45,569 bases of DNA. Origin: a virus. Below the pieces are notes generated by a model. It had not been told where the DNA came from and searched no databases. It saw only the letters and a list, made by a program, of their open reading frames with translations. The stretch lies in the IMG/VR virus record IMGVR_UViG_3300033182_000507, positions 1 to 45,569 of that record. One strand, 5' to 3'. How positions within the stretch are numbered: position 1 is the first letter of the stretch; each line of letters starts with the position of its first letter. The position numbers and the translations under genes were made by a program. Below are positions 31,301 through 39,600 of this stretch, piece after piece.

Positions 31301-32697
31301 GTTCTACAATCGATACTGGATTGGACATCATCACATATGATGCTACTGGATCTGTTTATACTGGAGAATACTTCAGAGTAGATAATAGAAACCACGGTAT
31401 GCATAGCTCCTCTAACAGAGTTATCATCCAAGATGTTCAATCTGATGTAGTTCCAACTGAACTGTCTGTCAACCTTGCTTCGAATGAAACGACAATTTCT
31501 GTAGCAGCTACTTCTCAGTTTGCTACCTTCGAAGGTGCTACTGTTAGTGCAGCAAACACTGGATATGCATTCATCAACAGCGAAATTGTTTCTTATACAA
31601 CTGTTGGAGTTTCTAGTCTCGGTGGTGTTGTAAGAGGAGTTGATGGAACTAAGGCTCTTAACCATCTCCAAAATGATATCATCTCTAAGTACGAATATTC
31701 TGGAGTATCTCTCAGAAGAATCAATACAGAGCATGATGTCTCTACTGTCCTGAGAGGAATTGATGAATACTATGTCCAAATTGACAGAGGATCTAGCAGA
31801 GGAAGTGATGATTCTGTAAATTCCATTCCGCAGGTTTCGTTCAGAGAAGAAGCTTCTGGTGGTGGTAAGAATGTCCATGCTTCTAAGAACCTCCAGTTCG
31901 ACGCTGCAAGACCTTTGTTTGATGCTATTACATTCGGACCTGGAGACTTTATTTCTCTGCAGTTGAGAACTGTTACAGGCACATCTCCGAATGGTTCCGA
32001 GTCTGCTTATGTTGATGCTGGACTTTCTAATATCGATTTCAATAGAATAAATCAGTTTGAGTCCACAAGAATTATCGCATCTCGTGCAAATGAGACTGCT
32101 AAACTTGGATCTCTTCCCAGAAACAAATCTTTTGCATACACTATTACATTAGACAATAATGAGGATGAGTACAATTCTCCCGTTGTTAACATGGAATCTG
32201 CCGCAACTCTGCTGTATGAAAACAGGTTGAACAATCCCATCGAAGACTACAGAACAGATTCTAGAGTCAATAGCAGATTCAACGATCCGCATGCTTCTTA
32301 CTACATGTCTAACCCGATTTATGTTAAGAATCCTGCAACTTCTCTCAAAGTTATCTTTGAAGCACGCAGACCAATTGAGTGTGATATTAGGGCATTGTAC
32401 AGCATTATGAAGACAGACTCTAGTGAAGTAACTCCTGACTTTGAACTGTTCCCTGGTTATCTTAACCTTAGAGATACTGATGGTGATGGCATTGGTGATC
32501 AGGTAATTGATTCTACACAAAATGACGGTAGACCTGATACATTCGTTCCCGCAGACGAGACTCAGTACAGAGAGTATACATACTCTATAGATGATCTTCC
32601 TAGTTTCAATGGATTCCAAATCAAATTGGTATTCAGTGGATCTAATCAAGCGAAGTATCCTGTAGTTAAGAACCTTAGAGTTATCGCTGTAGCATGA
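25396..32697 (+). CDS. Giant DUF4815-like virion protein, 2433 aa
   Basis: The N-terminus (VSPYYDDFDPEKGYHRVLFK, PGFPVQARELSTLQSILQNQ, then FGSHIFKEGS) matches the DUF4815 domain found in large baseplate/tail proteins of marine T4-like phages, from family memory. A nine-proline run (nt 30136-30162) separates this long part from a C-terminal section with DPLAQTIVTGPEGAWITSLD and VFFAKKNTGTTPVTVQIR, a recurring phage tail module. One GxGY unit lies near nt 31120 and an 'EIVSY...GVVRGVDGT' unit near 31579-31670. It sits where T4 has gp9/gp10 and could serve as an outer baseplate or fibre-attachment protein. The frame is intact. Confidence 0.7.
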   Translation: MPQQTNLNVSPYYDDFDPEKGYHRVLFKPGFPVQARELSTLQSILQNQVETFGSHIFKEGSIVIPGSVTFDGQYYAVQVNPTHLGIDIGVYAQQVVGKVIKGQTSGVTAKVVNYISATESDNDYDTFFVKYIKSSSSGDFNFFGDSEVLVAEEAFSFGGTTINVGGTFASTIELNACSIGSAASVDDGVYFVRGNFVRVNKQTIILDQYNSRPTYRVGLKIVESAISAKADNTLYDNAKGFSNFAAPGADRLQIKLVLAKKSTDDFEDTDFVEVLRVDNGTILSIKKDTEYSRIRDYIASRTYDESGNYAVEKFLVNVGESLNDRQGNNGSYYSDQTTFDGNTPSDDLAVLKISAGKAYIYGYDVSTDGPTTLDLVKPRETQKVENKAFPFEMGNKFVVNNVVGLSTFTNRIDLYSGPYSGGSAVAAGSSVKIGDAKVYNFGLKDAEYENASTEFNMYLYDVQTYTTLTLNDNVSSSELIESAYIVGKESGASAYAAAAGAGSSVINVTQTSGSFRLGEQILINGVEELPRSIENIKTYGINDVYSFQQANTFSASKKLTDRIPPRFGNGTMKITSGGVVTSPRFDSFERFKPGDIIRYESPTDTSSAALSIPTQNVVLTVAADLQSMTVGAMTTVANLFDGGVKAFEGPIKIGVQDTTLENASLITRLPDLNISNVDFSSSTLLLSAQVKNETTTSGGVLVVPISSVNLDDASFVAFDQERYQVQYSSGAIANIDESQVTVTPTSLTISNLTPSQSNITVNVTVSKANVKNKVKEFKRSQKVSITRSTNRRSGTDPSTSINDGLNHSELYGIRVQDREICLNYPDVTDIVAIYESLNSSAPILDKLTFSSTDDVFTSAIIGENIFGTTSKGIARVVSIDALNSQIEVVYLTDDRFSVLEPLEFEESRVVAVLQAYTPGKYRDITTSYLLDKGQKNQYYDYSRIVRNRGGYVPHRQLLVVYNRFDVPSGDTGDVFTVNSYDEERYAKDIPNIGPSETAAHDVLDFRPRVSAFNPASASKSPFYYTSRDFSGEPDRILTPNESMTFDYDFYLPRIDKLILLPDGNFKIEGGTPARQPVPPAATSKGMEIATILLPAYLKDVEEARVFLKDNRRFTMRDIGDLADRVENLEIATSLSLLEKSAESLQIRDAQGLTRFKSGFFVDNFKTNDFMDPSSPAEIDTELGELRPLREFSSIDLQVAPKTDLPTSQIDFDSNFELLDSANTQKTGDLLSLRYEEVEYIKQEFATKTNNINPFHVVAYTGALRLNPTVDNWINTRRTENVIRNTIGITVFNNQVAANFSLTRGGVLGGSATVTTREVGRTVQRDDIRSENTFIAEETFDPFCRSRNIEFKAIGLKPNTRFYAYFDNQNGLDIIPKLLEVNNVSGSFQVGETIRGSVNGNDFEFRLCAPNHKSGPFNNPSETYTINPYDTVSTLPNGYSQASTVLNIDTVALAAQAQGAFFGLVLPGMVLRGLTSGAQATVSQIRLVSDDFGDLIGSVYIRDPNQTPTPQVRIRSGSRDFKLTSSATNENPLPGSTLISTAIGRYLATGTTRVIQTDIRITTLETTTVTNLSTIDIRGTIPPPPPPPPPVIINNTTVIDRTRTVVVNRARPVQVRRRDPLAQTIVTGPEGAWITSLDVFFAKKNTGTTPVTVQIRTVELGTPTLSVIDRNAIAVLRPADITTSENGTIPTRVRFRTPFYLDPNTAYAIVLLSDSDEYEVFCGEMGQKALNTQLLPSAQGKIYSQQFAMGSLFKSQNGETWTPSQFEDLTFKLYRAKFTSDIGLLTFYNPPIEPNNGLLPPINFDPITSLPKKAKIGITTTSNAGLIGTVFTQGRKIGESTETYRYGYVDDKGGPVLGTPGILTGGKNYGTPTNPVSTYNIIGNGEGLTFTVTVGSGISAITGVSIASSGSGYKVGDVVGLVTADVGNSGSGVRIGINSLGGIDTLYLTNVQAELFDTATNDLLYYHDSGSTIDTGLDIITYDATGSVYTGEYFRVDNRNHGMHSSSNRVIIQDVQSDVVPTELSVNLASNETTISVAATSQFATFEGATVSAANTGYAFINSEIVSYTTVGVSSLGGVVRGVDGTKALNHLQNDIISKYEYSGVSLRRINTEHDVSTVLRGIDEYYVQIDRGSSRGSDDSVNSIPQVSFREEASGGGKNVHASKNLQFDAARPLFDAITFGPGDFISLQLRTVTGTSPNGSESAYVDAGLSNIDFNRINQFESTRIIASRANETAKLGSLPRNKSFAYTITLDNNEDEYNSPVVNMESAATLLYENRLNNPIEDYRTDSRVNSRFNDPHASYYMSNPIYVKNPATSLKVIFEARRPIECDIRALYSIMKTDSSEVTPDFELFPGYLNLRDTDGDGIGDQVIDSTQNDGRPDTFVPADETQYREYTYSIDDLPSFNGFQIKLVFSGSNQAKYPVVKNLRVIAVA

Positions 32698-32897
32698 GTT
32701 TGATTCCCGTCGAAGGACACTCTTACCTTTGGAGAGATTCTGAAACTGGAGCCATCGTCAACGGCGATGACTCCAATTATCAGGCATACATAAGACAAAG
32801 AGATGCTAAAAAGTCTGAGAAGGAAGAAATCGAGTCTATGAAAAAAGATATCGATGAGATTAAGAATATGTTAAGTAAAATTATTGATAAATTATGA
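32694..32897 (+). CDS. Small coiled-coil protein of tail block, 67 aa
   Basis: It starts in an ATGA overlap with the giant gene and ends in another (32894-32897). The first half reads MSLIPVEGHSYLWRDSETGA followed by IVNGDDSNYQAYIRQRD. The second half is a charged heptad helix (KSEKEEIESMKKDIDEIKNM, then LSKIIDKL), a likely coiled coil. Similar short proteins occur beside tail genes of T4-like cyanophages and pelagiphages, by recollection. It may be a small structural or assembly protein. Confidence 0.75.
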   Translation: MSLIPVEGHSYLWRDSETGAIVNGDDSNYQAYIRQRDAKKSEKEEIESMKKDIDEIKNMLSKIIDKL

Positions 32898-33058
32898 GCA
32901 GAAATCCTCATTCTGAATTTTTAAAATATCACGGATTTGCTCCAGAGGATACTGGCAATATCCCACGCACTGAACTAGATTTGCTCAAAGCAGATGTTCT
33001 AGAGATCAAATTAATTATGCAGCAGGTATTACAGGAATTAAGGAAACTAAATACCTAG
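32894..33058 (+). CDS. Small hypothetical protein, 54 aa
   Basis: ATG 32894 overlaps the previous TGA and the frame ends at TAG 33056-33058. The product begins MSRNPHSEFLKYHGFAPEDT and ends with a helix (LLKADVLEIKLIMQQVLQEL) suited to coiled-coil pairing, perhaps with the preceding 67-residue protein. The pair may work together. The late promoter for the next gene lies in its last codons. Confidence 0.65.
   Translation: MSRNPHSEFLKYHGFAPEDTGNIPRTELDLLKADVLEIKLIMQQVLQELRKLNT
33047..33053 (+). promoter_or_regulatory. Late promoter motif CTAAATA
   Basis: CTAAATA lies in the last codons of the 54-residue gene, 28 nt before the ATG at 33082. It matches the late-promoter core of T4-like cyanophages and would drive the fibre genes. 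Confidence 0.55.
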
Positions 33059-33081
33059 TAGGATAATCCGTGATGTAAAGA

Positions 33082-33420
33082 ATGGCAGTTTACATTGCTA
33101 ATCTTCAAATTGATACTGGGGTTGATTTTCAACACGGTTTCAGTTTAGGGGACAACGACACAGGAAGTTATTTAAACTTAAACAACTACACAGCGACTTC
33201 TCAGATGAGAAAGTGGGCAGGTAGTAGCACTGCCGTCTCCTTTGCATCTACCGTTACCGATCCCGAAAACGGTCAGATTCAGATCTCTCTGAGTTCTACT
33301 CAAACCGTTGATTTAAAACCAGGGCGTTATGTATATGATGTGAACCTCGAAGACTCTGGTGGCTATAAGTACAAGGTCGTTGAAGGAATGGTCCTAGTCA
33401 GAGCAGGAGTCACAAGGTAA
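33082..33420 (+). CDS. Small virion-type beta protein, 112 aa
   Basis: The product begins MAVYIANLQIDTGVDFQHGF and has strands typical of small structural beta-sandwich proteins (TATSQMRKWAGSSTAVSF; GQIQISLSSTQTVDLKPGRY; VYDVNLED). It ends EGMVLVRAGVTR. Similar proteins lie upstream of fibre genes in T4-like cyanophages and are probably virion components. The next gene starts in a TAATG overlap (33418-33422). Confidence 0.75.
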   Translation: MAVYIANLQIDTGVDFQHGFSLGDNDTGSYLNLNNYTATSQMRKWAGSSTAVSFASTVTDPENGQIQISLSSTQTVDLKPGRYVYDVNLEDSGGYKYKVVEGMVLVRAGVTR

Positions 33421-33632
33421 TGCCATCATTACGAATCGGCACATCGAATCAAGTCAAAGTTATTGCCAGTGGTGCCCTCGGGGGTGGATCTGGTGGTAGA
33501 TTAACTTTGCTCGCGGATGTAGACGCGACAAACTTGGAGGACGGTGTTATTTTGGTTTATGAAGCGGCGACAAACACCTTTATTACAACGAAAAATTTCC
33601 CAGCCGCTATCATTGACGGAGGTGTCTTCTAA
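33420..33632 (+). CDS. Small fibre-associated protein, 70 aa
   Basis: It starts and ends in TAATG overlaps with its neighbours. The product begins MPSLRIGTSNQVKVIASGAL and contains GGGSGGRLTLLADVDATNLEDGVILVYEAATNTFI. The 'L..DVD...L.DG..L.Y......F' pattern is common in short repeats at the base of phage tail fibres. It probably links to the long fibre encoded next, but this is inferred from position and pattern. Confidence 0.7.
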   Translation: MPSLRIGTSNQVKVIASGALGGGSGGRLTLLADVDATNLEDGVILVYEAATNTFITTKNFPAAIIDGGVF

Positions 33633-36600
33633 TGTCCGCAACGATCCTCCTCAAAAGAACGCTTGGTACTTCTCCGCCGAACATTGCTCCTGTAGGTACT
33701 GGTGTATCCTTCGGTGAACTTGTTTATACTTACGATACCAGCGATGTAGGTGCTGGTAAGTCATATAAGAAGTTATACATTGGTAACCCTTCTGGTCCTA
33801 CTGCATCTCCGATTCCGATTGGTGGTGAATATTATACCAGTCTCTTCCCAGAAAATCCTGCTTCTTTTGGTACACCTGAAGCAGAAAAACTCGTTGTACT
33901 TGATGATCAAGCAAGAGTTTCTAAGTGGACTGTTGTAGATGATTTCTATGTCGCTGGTATTGGTACAGTAAATAGTGACTTTACTGTAGGTGGTAATCTT
34001 AATGTAACTGGTGACCTCGTTTATGACGAGGCAAATGCTAGAAATTGGAATATCACTGGTGTTGCAACTGCTGCTACATTAGAAGCAACAAACTTTACCT
34101 TTACTAATGGTATTATCGAAGACCTGTTTGCAGTAACAGGTGTTGTAACCACTATTAGTGGCACAAGTGCTGACTATTACGAAGTCAATGTAGGTCATGC
34201 CCTTACTGCTAATAATTTAGAAGTAACAGGTGTTGGTTCGTTTAGTAACCAAGTTACCTTTGCAAATGATATTGTCAAGATTGGTCGTGACACTGCTGTA
34301 GGTCTTAGCAGTGCTGATGGATCTATCTTCATTGGTGACTATGCCGCCGCTGGCATGGGACAAACCGTCCTTAACCGTCGCAATATTGCGATTGGTGCCA
34401 GCGCAATGCAGTATGCTGGTATTCTTTCCAGCTTTGATGAATTAGAATCTAACATCGTTATTGGTAACTTTGCTGGTTATCGCCTGCAAGGCACCAGAAA
34501 CTTGATGTTGGGCGATAAGGTAGGTTTTGCCTTATCATCTAGCGGTAACGACGAGAACATTGCTTTGGGTAACCAGGCAATGTATGGTGAGACTTTCCCC
34601 GTTGTTGATGGAGTAACTCTCAGTGTCAATGTTGGCGATCAGACTGCTCTTGCTAACTATGACGAAACTGAAGATGTAACGGAGACCACTGGATCTGGTC
34701 AAGGTCTCTTAGTCAGAATTCAAACTGGCGCAACTGGTCTTGTTACCAATATCGAAATCATTGCTCCTGGTGATGGTTACGAGGTTGGTGATACATTCAC
34801 CATGCCTTTTGGATTCCAGACCCTCACAGGTTCTGTAACCAGTAAAAACGGAACCTTCCTGAGTGGTGGTACAGGAACAAGGCAACAGAAACAAAACATT
34901 GCTATTGGTCCTTACACTCTGTATAGAGTTGACGGTAGTAAGAACATTGCCATTGGTTACTCTGCTGGTAACGAAACTTATGGCAGTGGCAATGTCATTA
35001 TCGGTTATCAGAGAAATGTTGCTATTGGAGATAGCGACAATCAGCTCGTAATCGGCAATGAAAATATTAACTGGATCGACGGTAACCAACTTGGTTATGT
35101 TGGTATCGGCACCACACGACCCTTCGGGTTGCTCGATGTTGGTGGTGTAGTAATCGTTGATAAGGGAACTGGTAATACAGTAATCGCTGGCGTAACATCC
35201 GTTCCGCAAATCGATGCCAATGATATTGGCGTTGAGGATATCAAGGTCACTGCTGGTTTAGCAACTGACTTTGCGATTACTTACGCTAAGATTCAGTCTG
35301 GTATCATCACAGATACTGTCGGTACTGCTGCAACTATTACGAATGTAGATTTCGTAAATGCAGATATCGAAGCAGCGAAGATCACTGCTGGCATCATCAC
35401 TAGTCAGGTCGGTACTTATGCCACCATTACTGTATTTGATACAGAGACTGCTGACCTTAGAGATGTCAAGATCTCTACTGGACTTGTAACTTCTCTTGTA
35501 GGTACATACGCAACCATTACAACCTTCGATTCTAACGAAGGTGATATCAACACCATCAAGGTTGTTGCTGGTGTTGTTACTTCTCTGTCTGGTTACGGAG
35601 TAACTTATAACACAGCAGACTTTGAGAATCTTGATGCACTTGATGCCAAGATCACTACAGGTATTATTACTTCTCTGACAGGCACATATGCAACAATCAG
35701 AGACGCTAACTTCCAAAACGATGTTCGTGTTGGTGGTGCTCTTACAGTTGTTGGTGATCTGACTGTTAACGGAAATACCACTTTTGTTCAGAGTCAGGTT
35801 CTGCAAGTAACCGACAAGAACATTGAGATTGGTATTACTTCTGGTGTTCCTGCCTCTAATGCTTCGGCTAACGATGGTGGTATTATTCTTAAGGGAACGA
35901 CTGATAAGACTTTCCTGTACGACTTCCCAAGAGAGGCATGGGAATCTAATCTTAAGTTTATTCCTAATGTTGACGACTCTCTTGATCTTGGTACTACCGA
36001 TCGTGAGTGGAGAGATATTTACATCGATGGCACTGCACACCTCGATGCTGCTGACATCCTGGATGCCAAGATCACTGCTGGCATTATTACCAGTCTGGTA
36101 GGCACCTATGCGACCATTACAACTGTTGACATTGAGACACTAGATGCTCGTAATGTTAACATCACTGGTCTCGCTGTAACTGATATTGTTGGCACTGCTG
36201 CCACAATCACAACCCTTGACACTGAGACTGCTGATCTTAATGATGTTAAGATCACTACAGGTATTATCACCAGTCAGGTCGGTACTTATGCGACCATCAC
36301 AACTGTTGATATCGAGACTCTCGATGCCCGTGATGTAAACATCACTGGTCTGGCAGTTACCGACATCGTTGGCACTGCTGCTACCATTACGACGATTGAT
36401 GCCGTCGAAGGTGACATTGTTAATGCCAAGATCACTGCTGGTGTTGTAACCTCTCTGGTTGGCACCTACGCTACGATCACCGTATTTGACACCGAGACCT
36501 TAGATGCTCGCAATGTCAATATCACTGGTTTAGCGGTCACCGATATCGTCGGTACTGCTGCCACAATCACAACCATTGATAACAACCTTGGTACGATTGA

Positions 36601-39600
36601 CAATGTTGCTACATTAGATGCTCTTGATGCCAGAATTACCGCTGGTATCATCACATCTCAGGTCGGTACTTATGCCACCATCACCACGGTCGATATTGAG
36701 ACCCTGGATGCTAGAGATGTAAACATCACTGGTCTTGCTGTAACCGACATCGTTGGTACTGCTGCTACAATCACTACGATTGATGTAACAGAAGGCGATA
36801 TCGTCAACGCTAAGATTACTGCTGGCGTTATCACCTCGATTGTTGGTACTTATGCTACCATCACCACCGTAGATGTTGATAATCTGGTCGGTGATACCTC
36901 TTATATCAATGTTGGTTACATCACTTCGCTGTATGACTCCACTGGAGTTGTCGGTGTTAACACTCAGCACATCCTGAGCACTGATCCTGCAGGCACAATC
37001 ACCTGGCGTGAACCTGCTCAGATCGGTATTGCTACCATTAATGCCAGAACAGACACATGGTATGTCTCTCTGAATGGTGTTGACGATGGTGATGCCTCTC
37101 GCGGTAGAACTCCTGAGAGACCTTACAGAACGATTAAGTATGCCCTGCAGCAAATGACAGGGGTCGGGGTCAATGAAGTTCTGCAAGTTGACGCTGGTGT
37201 TTATGAAGAAACCTTCCCACTGACTATCCCTGCTGGTGTAACGGTCAAGGGTTCTGGTCTCCGTGCTACCAAGATTATGCCTACTACTGCCACAAGGCAG
37301 AAGGATGCATTCTTGATGAACGACAGAACGGTCGTCGAAGATGTTACCGTTGCTGGTCAGTACTTCGATACCGCTGGTAACCAAGGTTGGGCGTTCCGCT
37401 ATGCCCCTGGCATTGCGATCACATCCAGATCTCCTTATGTCCAGCGTGTAACCGTATTCAACAAGGGTAGCAACATCACTGCCACCGATCCATACGGATA
37501 CGGTTCTGCCGATTCTCCACCATCTTCCTACATCTCGGGTGGTGGTGCCTATGTTGATGGTTCAGAGGTCGCTTCTGGGTCCTTAGAGGCAGGTTTCCTG
37601 TTCAACGAATGTACCTTCATCGTTCCTGGCGGTAAAGGTCTAGAAATGACCAACGGTGCTCGTATCGAGTACCTGAACTGTTTCACATACTTTGCTAGCG
37701 AAGCTGTTAAGGGTATATCTGGATCTGTCGGTCTGTCCTCCACTGGTGAAACCAGACTGAGAATGACTGGCATCACCACCATTGGTGTTGGTGACACTGT
37801 TACTTACTACGATACTGACGGGGTAACAGGACTTGCTACCGCTGTTATCGCTGATTATGATGGAACTTACATCGATGTAACTGGTAAGCAAACTGGATTC
37901 GAAGTTCTTAACGCAAGAACTGCAAAATCAATCACCTTCAACGGCAATGCTCAGTTGAGCACAACCGTCAAGAAGTTTGGTACTGCTTCTCTCGAATTAG
38001 ACGGAACCAACGATTCTATCAGTGTTCCTTCTAGTGGAGATCTCGGATTCGGAACTAACACCGACTTCACCGTTGAATTCTTTGTCAACTCTTATCAGTC
38101 TGGTCTGTCTTCTGCTACTCTAATCGACTTCAGAGATAACGGGACGGATGCTGAGGGTATCAGTCTTGCATTCCGTGCTGCTGGTGAAATCGACATGCGT
38201 GTCGGTACTACCACTGCAATCACTGGTTCTGGTGCTGGTATTGGTACTGGAACTTGGTATCATGTTGCACTGGCAAGACAAGGCACAGATACCAGACTGT
38301 TTGTTGACGGTTCTGTAGTAGGTACTAAGGCATCCGATACAACTGATTACGGCGCATCCAAGGGTCTGGTTATCGGTGCCGACTTTGATGGAACCAGCAA
38401 CTCTCTGGAAGGTTACATCGACGAAGTTAGAATTGAGTATGGAGTTGCTAAGTACACTGCAGGATTCACTGCTCCGACCGCCGAGTTGCTCGGTGATAAG
38501 GATACATCCCTGTTACTGCACTTCAATGGTTCTGCAGGAATCAGCACAACAACTGACGATGTAATCAGATACCAAGATGTTCGCATCACTCAAGCGGGTG
38601 GTGGCATCGGAACTGCTACTAAAGTTACCCTTGCTGACTACAGCGAATTCGGTGCCGACATGCGTTCGGTCGGATGTGCTGTTGAGTATGGTCAAAAGGG
38701 TGTTATCGCTGATGGTGATGGTGTAACCCTGAGACTCTTTGCTCTGAACTTCAACCATGTTGGTGCTGGCGGAGACTTCTCCAACGATCCTAACCTGGCA
38801 ATTCAGGCAAACGAAGTTACTGAGGTTAACAACGGCGATGTCTCCTATGTCAGCATCGACCACAAGGGTGACTTCAGAGTCGGTGATGCCTTCTATGTCG
38901 ATCAGGAGTCTGGCACGGTTGCGTTCTCGCAGCAGGTAACCAGTCTGCAGGCACTGTCTTCCCTCCAGATCACTGATGGCGTAGACAGCAGCACGATCAC
39001 TCCTACCAGCGGCACATTCGGTAACATCCAGATCTCTGGAAACAACATCGAATCCACCACTGGCGATATCAACATTGACCCTGCTGGTGCTGGTTCGATT
39101 AACATCACTGGCGATGTCAATGTCCTGGGTATCCTGACCGCTACGGTCATCCAGTTGGATGCCTTCCAGAAGGGCGACACCTCCATTGCTCTGGACGACT
39201 CTGGTTCTGATGGCACTATCCGCTTCAACACTGACGGTGTTGAGGGTATGCGTCTTGATGCTGGTCAGTTACTGGGTATCGCTACTGCATCTCCAAGAGC
39301 AAGACTCGATGTTCTCGGATCTACCCTGCTGGAAGATCTTAAGATCACTGGCGTTGCTACCTTCACATCCAACCTCACCGTTGGTGCTGGTCTGACCGTA
39401 ACTGGAGACTCTGAGTTTGAAGCGAATCTCGCGGTTGAAGATCTTAAGGCAGTAACTGGTGTCGTAACATCCCTGGTTGGTACATATTCTACTATCACCA
39501 CGGTCGATATTGAGACCCTGGATGCTAGAGATGTAAACATCACTGGTCTGGCAGTAACAGATACCGTTGGTACTGCTGCTACTATCACAACGATAGATAC

